Source: Mucilaginibacter psychrotolerans (GTDB lineage Bacteria > Bacteroidota > Bacteroidia > Sphingobacteriales > Sphingobacteriaceae). From it: 64,000 nt of DNA. The stretch lies in contig NZ_SOZE01000014.1 of the NCBI RefSeq assembly GCF_004519315.1, positions 85,950-149,949 of the forward strand, written 5' to 3'. Under the pieces are notes generated by a model. It saw only the letters and a program-made list of their open reading frames with translations, was not told where the DNA came from and made no database searches. The position numbers and the translations under genes are program-made. Shown piece by piece: positions 52,744 to 61,980 of the stretch (position 1 is the first letter of the stretch; every line of letters begins with the position of its first letter).

Positions 52744-53733
52744 ATGAAAATTTTACCCGTAACATTTTGCAGGGGCGTTGCCCGCTTTATTGGCGTACAG
52801 CTTGTTTTGTTAATGATCTTAACGGCATCCTTCAGCGCATCGGCACAGGATCATCAATTGCTTAAAGACCCTGACGTAATTGGCCGCTGGGATTTGACGA
52901 TGGAGAAAGACGGCAAAACCCAGCCATCGTGGCTGGAGGTGCAAAAATCGGGTACGCATACACTTATCGGTCGCTTTACTTATGCTTTTGGCAGCGCGAG
53001 GCCTATATCGGAAGTTAAATCACACGATGGCAAATTCAGCTTCTCCATCCCACCGCAATGGGAGCAGGGCGACCGCAATATGGATTTTGAATTTGAAGTT
53101 GCCGGCGATGTAATAAAAGGCAGTATGGTTTATACCGATGGCAAAACCTATAACTTTACCGGCGTGCGTGCTCCAAGGATGTTGCCTGCCAAGGCACCCG
53201 TTTGGGGCAAGCCAATTGCACTGTTCAACGGTAAGAACACCAAAGGCTGGCACACGGATGGCAGACCTAACCAATGGATAGTTGAAAAAGGCGTATTGCG
53301 CAGCCTGCAATCTGGCGCCAACTTGTTAACCGATAAAACCTTCGGCGATTTCAAATTGCATATCGAATTCCGCTACAAACAAGGCAGCAACAGCGGCGTG
53401 TACCTGCGTGGCCGTTACGAAGTACAGGTAATTGATACCAAAAGTGGTGCGCCTGAGCCGATAAATAATCAATTCAGCTCTATTTATGGCTTTTTGCCGC
53501 CGAATAAAATGATGGCCAAAAACCCGGGAGAATGGCAAAGCTATGATATCACATTGGTTGGCCGCTTGGTCACCATTGTGGCTAACGGAACCGAAGTAAT
53601 TTGCAGGGCAGAAATTCCCGGCATCACTGGTGGTGCCATAGACAGCCGGGAGGGCGAGCCCGGTCCGTTAATGATACAAGGTGATCACGGGCCTATCGAT
53701 TACCGCAATATCGTAATAACACCGGCTAAGTAA
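52744..53733 (+). CDS. Secreted DUF1080 (3-keto-disaccharide hydrolase-type) protein
   Basis: The 329-residue protein has a signal peptide (VQLVLLMILTASFSASAQD). Residues 30-140 form a lipocalin-like beta domain (VIGRWDLTMEKDGKTQPSWLEV). Residues 150-329 are DUF1080 (IALFNGKNTKGWHTDG, FKLHIEFRYKQGSNSGVYLRGRYEVQV, GPLMIQGDHGPIDYRNI), a concanavalin-like fold now linked to 3-keto-glucoside hydrolysis. It starts at ATG 52744. A perfect hairpin terminator follows. Confidence 0.9.
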   Translation: MKILPVTFCRGVARFIGVQLVLLMILTASFSASAQDHQLLKDPDVIGRWDLTMEKDGKTQPSWLEVQKSGTHTLIGRFTYAFGSARPISEVKSHDGKFSFSIPPQWEQGDRNMDFEFEVAGDVIKGSMVYTDGKTYNFTGVRAPRMLPAKAPVWGKPIALFNGKNTKGWHTDGRPNQWIVEKGVLRSLQSGANLLTDKTFGDFKLHIEFRYKQGSNSGVYLRGRYEVQVIDTKSGAPEPINNQFSSIYGFLPPNKMMAKNPGEWQSYDITLVGRLVTIVANGTEVICRAEIPGITGGAIDSREGEPGPLMIQGDHGPIDYRNIVITPAK

Positions 53734-53747
53734 AGCACTATACTCAA

Positions 53748-53795
53748 CAAACAGAACGAGCCTTGCAAACCAGTTTGCAAGGCTCGTTCTGTTTG
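53748..53795 (+). terminator. Strong terminator after the DUF1080 gene
   Basis: A perfect 23-base inverted repeat (arms 53748-53770 and 53773-53795, GC-rich centre GAGCCTTGC) with a 2-base spacer is followed by TTTTA. It probably acts in both directions; ung converges from the other side. Confidence 0.9.
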
Positions 53796-53906
53796 TTTTA
53801 CATTCCTCATCTCCGCGCCATTAGGCGACAAATTAAGCACTAAGTTAAACATGAATGCCTTGTGTTTTCCACCTGTAGATTTACAAATCTCGAACCCGCA
53901 TATCTA

Positions 53907-54587
53907 TTAGATTTGCCAATCAATCGGCTGTTTCCCTTGTTTTACCAGGAAATCATTCGTTTTAGAGAACGGCTTTGAGCCAAAGAACCCACCGTGGCTT
54001 ACGGCCAGCGGCGAGGGATGGGTAGATTTGATGATGAGATGGTTGTTATTGGGATTTATAAGCACGCCTTTCGATTGCGCATAAGCTCCCCACAGAATAA
54101 ATACCAATCCCACCTTTTCGTCGGATATTTTTTTGATGGCGGCATCGGTGAAGGTTTCCCAGCCTTTCTTTTGGTGCGAGCCTGCGGTGGCGGCGCGTAC
54201 CGTCAACGTCGCGTTTAGCAGCAGCACCCCTTGCTGCGCCCATTTGGTCAAATCACCGCTTTTTGGTATTTGAAAGCCGGGGATATCCGTCGCCAGTTCT
54301 TTATATATATTGCGCAGGGAAGGAGGAGGAACGATGCCCTCGCGTACCGAGAATGACAGCCCATGTGCCTGCTCCGGCCCGTGATACGGGTCCTGACCGA
54401 TGATCACTACTTTCACCTCATCCAGTGGGGTGGTGTTGAAGGCATTGAATATTTCGGCATTTTTAGGGTAAATAGTATGCCCCGCATCCCGTTCCTGCTT
54501 AAGGAAGCTTTTTAGTTGCAGCATATAGGGCTTTTCCAGTTCTTCGCCCAAAATATTTTTCCATGATTGTTCTAATTCTCCGGCCAT
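53907..54587 (-). CDS. ung: Uracil-DNA glycosylase (family 1)
   Basis: The 226-residue protein has the family 1 motifs: the catalytic water-activating GQDPYHGPEQAHGLSFS near residue 64 and HPSPLAVSHGGFFGS near 186. It removes uracil from DNA in the cytoplasm. The open frame reaches 54650, but ATG 54587 (MAGELEQSW) fits the normal length. Confidence 0.96.
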   Translation of the reverse strand: MAGELEQSWKNILGEELEKPYMLQLKSFLKQERDAGHTIYPKNAEIFNAFNTTPLDEVKVVIIGQDPYHGPEQAHGLSFSVREGIVPPPSLRNIYKELATDIPGFQIPKSGDLTKWAQQGVLLLNATLTVRAATAGSHQKKGWETFTDAAIKKISDEKVGLVFILWGAYAQSKGVLINPNNNHLIIKSTHPSPLAVSHGGFFGSKPFSKTNDFLVKQGKQPIDWQI

Positions 54588-54655
54588 AAATCTTGATACA
54601 GATGTTTTATTGTGCTTACAAATAACGATATTCGCACTTTGATTATACAATACAA

Positions 54656-55216
54656 ATGATGTCGAATTTAGTTAGATTGATTATAGCCTGCGTTACTATG
54701 GGCGGCGGTGTTGCTCTTTGTGTTTTTGGCTTTTGGGGTTGGGGGATCCCCGTTATTTTAATTGGTGGTTTAATACTGCTGACTTTCTTTTTTAACGAAA
54801 ATATGCTGATAGCCCAGTATTTCCTCCGCAAAGAAAAGATGGAGGAATCCGAACAATGGCTTTTGAAAATTACCGACTACGAAAAACAGTTATATAAAGC
54901 ACAGCACGGTTACTACAACCTGTTGGTGGGTTTGATAGAATCGCGCAAGGCGCCGCTGAAATCTGAGAAATACTTTAAGAAAGCCCTGAGCTTGGGCATG
55001 AGCATGAGCCACAACACAGCCCTGGCCAAGTTAAGCCTGGCAGGTATATCAATGGCGAAACGCGATAAACGCAACGCCGAGATCTATTTAAAGGAAGCCG
55101 CGAAAGACGATAAGAACAAGCTACTTGCCGATCAAATTAAAATGATGAAAGGCCAAATGGCCCAAATGGATAAACAGCAGGTAGTACGCGGCGGTTTTCG
55201 CCAGCAGAAGTTCTAA
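54656..55216 (+). CDS. Membrane protein with TPR-like helices
   Basis: This 186-residue protein has two hydrophobic segments (VRLIIACVTMGGGVALCVFGFW, IPVILIGGLILLTFF). A cytoplasmic helical region follows with tetratricopeptide-like repeats (QWLLKITDYEKQLYKAQHGYY, KSEKYFKKALSLG) and a Lys/Gln-rich end. The function is unknown. It starts at ATG 54656 (a second ATG follows immediately) and is divergent from ung with a short spacer. Confidence 0.8.
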   Translation: MMSNLVRLIIACVTMGGGVALCVFGFWGWGIPVILIGGLILLTFFFNENMLIAQYFLRKEKMEESEQWLLKITDYEKQLYKAQHGYYNLLVGLIESRKAPLKSEKYFKKALSLGMSMSHNTALAKLSLAGISMAKRDKRNAEIYLKEAAKDDKNKLLADQIKMMKGQMAQMDKQQVVRGGFRQQKF

Positions 55217-55226
55217 ACCTGTAAAA

Positions 55227-55266
55227 CGATAGATGAAAAATAGCATTTGCTATTTTTCATCTATCG
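55227..55266. terminator. Hairpin between convergent genes
   Basis: A perfect 18-base inverted repeat (55227-55244 with 55249-55266) has a 4-base loop. The T-rich part lies within the stem. It lies just after the plus-strand TPR membrane gene and overlaps the end of the minus-strand small gene, so it probably ends both transcripts. Confidence 0.75.
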
Positions 55267-55465
55267 AGCTGTAGTACTCAGGCTCCGAAGAGTCGCTTTT
55301 TTTACCGTTTAGATAGCTGTCGATATAGTTGAATTCCTTCTGTTCGCTTGGCTTAGAAACCTCCACCATTTTCAACAGGCTACGGATAAACGACAGGTCG
55401 AAAGTGCTCCTGTTTAGTTTTATCAGGTACTCGTTTTCGGTTATTTCCAGGATAGAGTTAGTCAT
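55250..55465 (-). CDS. Small protein of unknown function
   Basis: The ORF encodes 71 residues from ATG 55465: MTNSILEITENEYLIKLNRS, then FDLSFIRSLLKMVEV, and a polar C-terminus with SSEPEYYSS. The composition is like a small folded protein, and the stop falls in a palindrome, as for neighbouring genes. No family assigned; a regulatory or antitoxin-like role cannot be excluded. Confidence 0.6.
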   Translation of the reverse strand: MTNSILEITENEYLIKLNRSTFDLSFIRSLLKMVEVSKPSEQKEFNYIDSYLNGKKSDSSEPEYYSSIDEK

Positions 55466-55682
55466 GGGTATTCGTATTAATATGATTTTTATAAAGTTAA
55501 AGATGTTGTTTAATACGAGAGTTCTTTTTGTTTTATCCTTTTGTTAAGAAATTGTGAATAAGGTTTGGTCGGTTTTTCACAACTGTGGAAAGCCTGCGTT
55601 GATAACCACCGTCCATTCGGCGTAAATACCTATATTTACCTTGCCAACCAGCTTAAAAATATTCTTACAGGTTATACCGCAA

Positions 55683-57635
55683 ATGAAAGCCTTACTCTTC
55701 ATCATCTCTGCATGCTTTGTAGCCAACTCTGGTTACGCGCAGCTTGTACCAGCCAAATTATTCAACAACCATATGGTTTTGCAGCGCAACCAACCTATAC
55801 CAGTTTGGGGCACGGCTGCAAAAAACGCAAAGGTTTCCGTGAGTCTAAATGGTAGCGCGACGACTGCGGTTGCGGATGCTACAGGTCATTGGAAGGTTAC
55901 GTTAGCACCCATGAAAGAAGGAGGGCCGTATATGATGCGGATAGCATCGGGAAAACAATCGCTGATCTATACTGATGTAATGCTGGGCGAAGTTTGGCTA
56001 TGTTCGGGGCAATCGAACATGGAGTTTCATCTTAGGGACGCTTACGGCTACAAAGCAGAGCGCAAGCTGGCCGCCAGTGTTGCTGTGCGAGAATTCGATG
56101 TGCCCCGCAAGGTAAGCCTAACACCCCAAACTGAACTAACTGGTGGGGAATGGCGATTGGCGACAAATGCCACCGTCGGCGATTTTTCGGCTGTGGGGTA
56201 TTTCTTCGCCAGGCGCCTCGCAGAAAACCTGCATGTTACCGTGGGCCTTGTAAACAGTAGCTGGGGTGGTACCGAAGCGGAGGACTGGATAAGCAAAGAT
56301 GCTATGCTGGCCTCGCCGGAATTGTCCGCAGCGGTGCCCGGCTTGCCTGTAAACGATAAACAGTTGGCCGCCCGCGCCAATAACAAATTAAAACGCTGGG
56401 CTTTCCGCAACGGGGAAGTCATGAATTATAGTTTGGCTGACCTCGCCGCAAAACCAGCCGCTTTTTTTGACACATGGCAGCAGGGTTACATGCCTAGTTC
56501 CTGGGAGTGGGTGGGCAGGTTGTACTCGTACCGGGGGCAGGGTTTTATGCAGCGCAGCATTGTTTTAGACAGTACTTACGCAACAGAGAATTCCTCTATA
56601 TCTTTAGGGAATTCCGCTGCTAATACCACAGTTTACCTCAACGGTGTTCGGTTAGATAAAGGCGATAATAGCACTACTTTTAAGCTGCCTGCGGGTAGTT
56701 TTACGGGTGGCTCAAACAGTCTGTTGATTTATATGGGTCCGCAAAAGGACACCTCACGGTTCGATATCGGCCTTAGCGGGCCGGCGCAGGATATGTACGT
56801 ACGCTTTAACGATACCACCATTACACTGGCCGACAGCAAATGGCGCGTAATGCCCGATTTAAGCAAGCCTTACCACTTTGATTTTTTACCTAATAACAAT
56901 GCATCATCGCTTTATAACAGCATGATAAACCCTGTCGTACCTTACGGTATAGCTGGTGTTATCTGGTACCAGGGCGAGTCTAATGCGGATAGGGCCTATC
57001 AGTACCGCAGCGTTTTTCCCTTACTGTTAAGTAACTGGCGCGAAAAATGGGCCAAACCGTTCCCGTTCCTCTTCGTGCAACTATCTTCCTTTGGCGGTTC
57101 CCAAAACAGCAATATCGGCAGTAATTGGGCTGAGTTGCGGGAAGCACAAAACAATACTCTAAATCTACCCAACACAGGTACCGCCATCAGCATTGACGCA
57201 GGCGACGCTAACAATATACACCCAAGAGATAAAGCTACAGTTGGTTATAGGCTGGCAGCGTCGGCATTCAATGTGGTTTACCATTTGCCGGGATTTGCCG
57301 AAAGTCCGCAGTTTGTTTCGACTGAGTTTAGCAACGGATACGCACTCGTCAACTTAAGCCATACCGAAAATGGCTTGATGGTAAAAGATAAATATGGCTA
57401 TGTAAAAGGGTTTGAATTGGCAGGTGCAGACCATAAATTCTACTACGCCCAGGCTGTGATCACAGGCAATCAGGTAAAAGTTTGGTGCCCCGCAGTCCAG
57501 AATCCTATAGCCGCCCGTTACGCCTGGACGGATGCCCCGCTGGATGCCAACCTATTTAATACGCAGGGAATGCCGGTAAGCCCTTTCCGCACTGATGATT
57601 GGCCTGGCATTTCGGCCGGGAAAAAGTTTGAATAG
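55683..57635 (+). CDS. Sialate O-acetylesterase family protein
   Basis: The 650-residue secreted protein has a signal peptide (MKALLFIISACFVANSGYAQ). The SGNH-type active site is visible: GEVWLCSGQSNMEF (nucleophile Ser) and GDANNIHPRDK (Asp and His), with GVIWYQGESNADRAYQY in between. A jelly-roll insert sits near residues 280-390. The family removes O-acetyl groups from sialic acid or other sugars and usually serves glycan breakdown. The ORF opens at 55641, but ATG 55683 begins the signal. Confidence 0.93.
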   Translation: MKALLFIISACFVANSGYAQLVPAKLFNNHMVLQRNQPIPVWGTAAKNAKVSVSLNGSATTAVADATGHWKVTLAPMKEGGPYMMRIASGKQSLIYTDVMLGEVWLCSGQSNMEFHLRDAYGYKAERKLAASVAVREFDVPRKVSLTPQTELTGGEWRLATNATVGDFSAVGYFFARRLAENLHVTVGLVNSSWGGTEAEDWISKDAMLASPELSAAVPGLPVNDKQLAARANNKLKRWAFRNGEVMNYSLADLAAKPAAFFDTWQQGYMPSSWEWVGRLYSYRGQGFMQRSIVLDSTYATENSSISLGNSAANTTVYLNGVRLDKGDNSTTFKLPAGSFTGGSNSLLIYMGPQKDTSRFDIGLSGPAQDMYVRFNDTTITLADSKWRVMPDLSKPYHFDFLPNNNASSLYNSMINPVVPYGIAGVIWYQGESNADRAYQYRSVFPLLLSNWREKWAKPFPFLFVQLSSFGGSQNSNIGSNWAELREAQNNTLNLPNTGTAISIDAGDANNIHPRDKATVGYRLAASAFNVVYHLPGFAESPQFVSTEFSNGYALVNLSHTENGLMVKDKYGYVKGFELAGADHKFYYAQAVITGNQVKVWCPAVQNPIAARYAWTDAPLDANLFNTQGMPVSPFRTDDWPGISAGKKFE

Positions 57636-57638
57636 TAT

Positions 57639-57678
57639 AAAAATAAGAAAAGGCCGTCGAGGGCCTTTTCTTATTTTT
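57639..57678. terminator. Bidirectional terminator
   Basis: A perfect 17-base inverted repeat (AAAAATAAGAAAAGGCC at 57639-57655 and its complement at 57662-57678) with a 6-base loop gives T-runs on either strand. It separates the esterase gene from the convergent small gene ending at 57678. Confidence 0.9.
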
Positions 57679-58001
57679 TAATAGTGGGAAACTTCTGATT
57701 TGAATTGCGGCAATTCCCTAATCACACACCAATATTCTTCCCGGATATCCTCGTCGATATGAACGGGCTTTGTTCCGCCATACAACCTGTCATTGCCATC
57801 TTTTTTGCAGCCCGATATCCAATATTGCTCTAAAGACTCCACATCAACATGGTTATACTTGTAGCCTTTTACCTTAAGGAAAGTTTGCCTATTATAATGT
57901 ACCGAACGCCCCGTTTGTGAAAACGTCACTTTACCTATCCTGGCATCACCGTTTAACGATTCGGTTTTGTTTTCGATAAACATAATGCGTGTCTTGGCCA
58001 T
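57678..58001 (-). CDS. Small conserved-looking protein of unknown function
   Basis: The ORF encodes 107 residues from ATG 58001: KTRIMFIENKTESLNGDARIG, VTFSQTGRSVHYNRQTFLKV and EYWISGCKKDGNDRLYGG. The pattern reads like a compact beta-rich domain, and no family is assigned. It lies 9 bases after lysS in the same direction, so it may be co-transcribed with lysS. Confidence 0.75.
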   Translation of the reverse strand: MAKTRIMFIENKTESLNGDARIGKVTFSQTGRSVHYNRQTFLKVKGYKYNHVDVESLEQYWISGCKKDGNDRLYGGTKPVHIDEDIREEYWCVIRELPQFKSEVSHY

Positions 58002-58010
58002 GATATTAGT

Positions 58011-59738
58011 TTAAGAGCACCAGGCTATCACCTCTTCCTTAGTAGGCATCGGGATATCCAGTTTCATTTTCTTGCGCATACCGCCCAAATCGTTAAACAA
58101 CTTATTCGGGTTTTGGGCCTTCAGCTGTTCAACGGTGTTAATGCCCATATTTTTAAGCACAAGCACCCAAGGGGCTGGTACGCCTTCGGCAACAAAATCT
58201 TCGATTGTAGAAATCTTAGCCTGTTCCTTTTTCTCGGGGCGCATCTGCGGGAAGAACAATACTTCCTGTATGGTGCTTTGGTTGGTCATCAGCATTACCA
58301 AACGGTCGATACCGATACCCAGGCCCGATGTTGGTGGCATTCCGTACTCCAGTGCACGCAGGAAATCGTCGTCCATCGCCATGGCCTCGTCATCTCCACG
58401 ACCTGCTAATATCAGCTGCTCTTCCAGGCGTTCGCGTTGGTCAATCGGGTCGTTCAGTTCAGAGTAAGCATTAGCTATCTCCTTGCCGTTTACGAACAGC
58501 TCGAAACGTTCCACCAAACCGTCTTTCGTACGGTGTTTTTTGGCCAGCGGCGTCATCTCTATGGGGTAATCGGTAATGTAGGTAGGCTGTATAAGGTGAG
58601 CTTCAACTTTCTCGCTGAAAATTTCATCTACCAGTTTGCCTTTTCCCATAGTGGCATTGGTTTCTATGCCCAAATCGGCACACACCTTTAATAAGGCTGC
58701 CTCATCCATTGCCGATACATCGATATCGGTGTATTTCAGGATAGAATCGTACATGCTCAGTTTTTCGTACGGACCGGCAAAGTTTATCTCGTGTTTGCCT
58801 ACCTGTACCACGGGGTTACCGTGAACGGCTTTTGCTACCGTTTCCAAACATTCTTCCACCATGGCCATCATCCAGATATAGTCTTTATAGGCCACGTAGA
58901 TTTCCATCGAGGTAAACTCAGGATTATGGGTGCGGTCCATACCCTCGTTACGGAACATCTTGCCGAACTCGTAAACGCCATCAAAACCGGCAACGATAAG
59001 CCTTTTCAGGTATAACTCATTGGCAATGCGCAAAAAGAGCGGCATATCCAGCGTATTATGGTGCGTATTGAATGGACGCGCCGCTGCGCCGCCATGTACG
59101 GCCTGCAGTATAGGCGTTTCCACCTCCAACCAGCCCTGCGCGTTAAAGTAATTGCGCATTGTGCTGATTACCTTAGAGCGGTTGATGAAAATGTTTCTAT
59201 AATCGGGGTTAACGGTCAGGTCGACATAACGCTGGCGGTAACGCATTTCCGGATCGGTAAAGCCATCGTGTATTGTGCCGTCTTCCTCGCGTTTTACAAC
59301 GGGCAGCGGTTTAAGGGATTTGGCCAATATGGTCAATTCTTCGGTATGCACCGATATTTCGCCGGTTTGGGTAATGAACACAAAACCTTTTACGCCCACG
59401 TAATCGCCAATATCCAACAGCTTTTTAAATACGGTATTGTAAAGTGTTTTATCCTCGCCGGGGCAAATGTCATCGCGTTTGATGTACACTTGCACACGGC
59501 CTGTACTGTCTTGCAGTTCAAAAAACGATGCGCTGCCCATGATGCGGCGCGTCATGATACGCCCGGCTACGGTAACCTGTTTATATTTATCCGGGGAGGC
59601 TTCGAATTTGTCATTAATATCCTGCGCCCATGCATTTACATCATAGGCTTCGGCAGGGTAAGGGTTAATGCCGAGGGCACGTAACTCTTGCAACGATTTG
59701 CGACGGAAAAGTTCCTGTTCGGATAGCGCGATACTCAT
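58011..59738 (-). CDS. lysS: Lysyl-tRNA synthetase (class II)
   Basis: The 575-residue enzyme has an N-terminal OB-fold anticodon-binding domain ([22 protein letters not shown]), then the class II core with [26 protein letters not shown] and [12 protein letters not shown]. It also carries a C-terminal extension of about 65 residues ending VIAWCS, longer than E. coli LysS (about 505 residues). The upstream ORF to 59930 has no function and starts far before ATG 59738. Confidence 0.96.
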   Translation of the reverse strand: MSIALSEQELFRRKSLQELRALGINPYPAEAYDVNAWAQDINDKFEASPDKYKQVTVAGRIMTRRIMGSASFFELQDSTGRVQVYIKRDDICPGEDKTLYNTVFKKLLDIGDYVGVKGFVFITQTGEISVHTEELTILAKSLKPLPVVKREEDGTIHDGFTDPEMRYRQRYVDLTVNPDYRNIFINRSKVISTMRNYFNAQGWLEVETPILQAVHGGAAARPFNTHHNTLDMPLFLRIANELYLKRLIVAGFDGVYEFGKMFRNEGMDRTHNPEFTSMEIYVAYKDYIWMMAMVEECLETVAKAVHGNPVVQVGKHEINFAGPYEKLSMYDSILKYTDIDVSAMDEAALLKVCADLGIETNATMGKGKLVDEIFSEKVEAHLIQPTYITDYPIEMTPLAKKHRTKDGLVERFELFVNGKEIANAYSELNDPIDQRERLEEQLILAGRGDDEAMAMDDDFLRALEYGMPPTSGLGIGIDRLVMLMTNQSTIQEVLFFPQMRPEKKEQAKISTIEDFVAEGVPAPWVLVLKNMGINTVEQLKAQNPNKLFNDLGGMRKKMKLDIPMPTKEEVIAWCS

Positions 59739-59817
59739 ATTAATACAGTGTATTTTAAGGCTGCAAAAATAGGGTTTTTGAGTGAGATATGAACGTGTAG
59801 ATTTGAGATAGGAGACA

Positions 59818-59850
59818 TTTGGGTTTGTTGGCACCCAAATGCTATATTTG
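59818..59850 (+). promoter_or_regulatory. Promoter of the toxin-antitoxin pair
   Basis: TTTG at 59818-59821 and TATATTTG at 59843-59850 are 21 bases apart, matching the Bacteroidota -33 TTTG / -7 TAnnTTTG pattern. The antitoxin ATG (59854) follows only 3 bases after the -7 box, so the message would be leaderless or nearly so. Confidence 0.6.
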
Positions 59851-59853
59851 TAT

Positions 59854-60093
59854 ATGGAAGCAAAGGAATTAGTATCCGATTCTTTAAATGAACAGCAGCT
59901 GTTGATGCTGCGGTTATTAAAAAAGCCCATGCCCGAAGCATCTTTTAAAGAGATAAAGGAACTTGTGGTAAAGCTTCTGGCAAAGCAAATAGATGAAAGC
60001 GTTGAAGAATGGGAAAAGGAAAATGATATTACGCCTCAATATTACGAAGAGTTAAGCAAGCAGCATTTCAGAAGCCCCTCGCGCAAGTCTTGA
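59854..60093 (+). CDS. Probable antitoxin of a PIN toxin-antitoxin pair
   Basis: The 79-residue protein ([22 protein letters not shown] and [28 protein letters not shown]) is all-helical, acidic and lacks a named motif. The next ORF begins in its stop codon (TGATG) and encodes a PIN domain, the classical antitoxin-toxin order. A member of a RelB/VapB-like helical group is plausible. An upstream in-frame ATG at 59839 lies inside the promoter and is rejected. Confidence 0.7.
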   Translation: MEAKELVSDSLNEQQLLMLRLLKKPMPEASFKEIKELVVKLLAKQIDESVEEWEKENDITPQYYEELSKQHFRSPSRKS

Positions 60094-60508
60094 TGAAGGT
60101 TGTCTTAGATTCCAATGTACTCTGGTGGCTATTGGCGTAAAAAGCCGCTTTAGGCCAATATGGGCAGCATTTCTGGATCTGGAATTTGAATTGGTAGTTT
60201 CTGATGAAATTCTTTACGAATACGAGGAGATTCTGCAACAACATGCCCGCTCTGGAATTGCAGGGTTTGTTATGGAGGTTTTTGCCGAATCGACTAACGT
60301 AATTCATCCCCAGGTTTATTATACATGGAATGCAATCAAAAGTGACCCGGATGACAACAAGTTTTTTGATACTGCTGTAGCAGGAAACGCAGATTTCATT
60401 GTGACGAATGACGCTCATTTTAATGTTTTAAAACATCTCCCATTTCCCTCGGTTAATGTAATATCAGCTAATGATTTCTTAGGTTTCATTGAAAATAGCC
60501 TCATCTGA
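60093..60508 (+). pseudogene. PIN-domain toxin gene with a -1 frameshift
   Basis: The natural start ATG 60093 reads [10 protein letters not shown], including the first catalytic Asp of a PIN nuclease, but then enters stop TAA 60138-60140. The matching continuation (LVAIGVKSRFRPIWAAFLDLE to DFLGFIENSLI) is in another frame from 60122. One missing base near 60120-60122 explains the break. The later part carries PIN acidic residues (SDEILYEYEE, SDPDDNKFFDTAVAGNADFIVTND). The intact toxin would be about 138 residues. It could be inactivating damage, a sequencing error or programmed slippage. Confidence 0.75.
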
Positions 60509-60576
60509 CTTATATCTGCTAATACTAACATCGGTAGCTGCTTTTTATTTGTCCATAGTTAAATATCTTTGCCTCT

Positions 60577-61260
60577 ATGGACATCAAAGTTATCGCGTTC
60601 GACGCGGATGATACCCTTTGGGTAAACGAACCCTACTTCAGGCAAACGGAGGAACGCTTTTGCGAATTATTGAGCGATTACCTTTCGCGGCACGACCTGG
60701 AGCGCGAACTGCTGCGCATCGAAATTGAAAACCTTGCCTTGTATGGTTATGGCATCAAAGGCTTTATCCTATCCATGATAGAGGCCGCTATGAAAATTAC
60801 CAACGATACGCTTAGTATAGAAGTGGTGAAGCAGATTATGGATCTCGGCAAGCAGATGCTGAACCAACCCATCGAACTGCTGGATGGGGTGGAAGACGTG
60901 CTGGAAGCCCTTAAAGGCAAATACCGCCTGGTTGTAGCTACCAAAGGCGATTTGCTGGATCAGGAGCGTAAACTGAAGAAATCGCGCTTGAACCCATATT
61001 TCCATCATATTGAAATCATGAGCGAGAAGGATGACGCCAATTACCTTAAACTGATTAAGCATCTGGATATCCAGCCTTCGGAACTATTGATGGTGGGCAA
61101 CTCGTTGAAAAGTGATATACTGCCGGTATTAAATGTTGGCGGCTATGGCGTGCATGTGCCTTACCATATTACCTGGGCGCATGAGCACATAGAAGACAGC
61201 ATAGACAACGAGCGCTTTAAAAGCGTGGACAGCATAAAAGAAATACTGGAACTGTTGTAA
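60577..61260 (+). CDS. HAD-family hydrolase
   Basis: The 227-residue protein has motif I DADDTLW (D9 and D11), a helical cap, VVATKGDLLDQERKL with the motif II Thr and Lys, and LLMVGNSLKSDI as motif IV. It is a phosphatase or dehalogenase-like enzyme; the substrate is unknown. A TATCTTTG promoter element (60564-60571) lies 5 bases upstream of the ATG. The acetyltransferase gene follows 1 base after its stop. Confidence 0.92.
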   Translation: MDIKVIAFDADDTLWVNEPYFRQTEERFCELLSDYLSRHDLERELLRIEIENLALYGYGIKGFILSMIEAAMKITNDTLSIEVVKQIMDLGKQMLNQPIELLDGVEDVLEALKGKYRLVVATKGDLLDQERKLKKSRLNPYFHHIEIMSEKDDANYLKLIKHLDIQPSELLMVGNSLKSDILPVLNVGGYGVHVPYHITWAHEHIEDSIDNERFKSVDSIKEILELL

Positions 61261-61261
61261 G

Positions 61262-61885
61262 ATGAGGACGAAAATAGAATTAGCAGGCTGGCTGCGCGAG
61301 GACCATTTTAAACTGTTCAACAGTTTCGAGGAGCCATATTTCAGTATCAATGTTGATGTAGACGTTACAGCGGCCTATGCTAAAGCAAAGGAGCTGGGCG
61401 TTTCCTTTTATCTGTATTATTTGTATTGTGCCATTACGGCGATCAATAAAAACGAGAGCTTTAGGTATCGTGCTATAAACGACGAGGTTTTCCTATACGA
61501 TAGAATAGATGTTACCCACGTGGTGCTGCGCCCGAATGGTACTTTTGGCTTTGGTTTCGTTCCTTACGTGCCTACTCTGGAGGAATTTATCGCCTTGGCT
61601 AAAGCAGATACGGATCGTATACTGACCACCACGGGGCTTGATTTAAGCATCCCCCATGAAAACATCATCCACTTTTCGGCCATGCCGGGCATAAAGTTTA
61701 CCGGGCTAACGCATGCCCGGAGTTTTGCTTTTAAAGATAGTTCGACCAAATTATCGGTTGGCCAGGTTACTGAAGTGCATGGCAAAAAGATGATGCCTTT
61801 ATCCATCACCGTTCACCACGGCCTTACTGACGGCCTGCACGTTGGGCAGTTTATCGACCTTTACCAACAACTTCTGAACGCTTAA
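61262..61885 (+). CDS. Chloramphenicol acetyltransferase-like enzyme
   Basis: The 207-residue protein matches the type A CAT fold: TVHHGLTDGLHVGQFIDLYQ near the end carries the HHxxxDG active site, with NHAR-like TGLTHARSFAF and FSAMPG earlier. It transfers acetyl from acetyl-CoA; whether the acceptor is chloramphenicol is unknown. The length agrees with the family. It is co-transcribed with the HAD gene. Confidence 0.9.
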   Translation: MRTKIELAGWLREDHFKLFNSFEEPYFSINVDVDVTAAYAKAKELGVSFYLYYLYCAITAINKNESFRYRAINDEVFLYDRIDVTHVVLRPNGTFGFGFVPYVPTLEEFIALAKADTDRILTTTGLDLSIPHENIIHFSAMPGIKFTGLTHARSFAFKDSSTKLSVGQVTEVHGKKMMPLSITVHHGLTDGLHVGQFIDLYQQLLNA

Positions 61886-61980
61886 AAGCAACGGACAAGG
61901 GCTCAATTGCGTATTTAGCGTATGGTTATATCACTGCATTCAAAATGTATTGATATATTTACTTTTATCTCGCCAATTAT

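Noticed and set aside
60125..60508. 127-residue PIN protein starting at GTG 60125
   Set aside because: The first strand with the catalytic Asp is encoded upstream in a different frame from ATG 60093, so the GTG start would make a truncated protein; the frameshifted gene is the better description.
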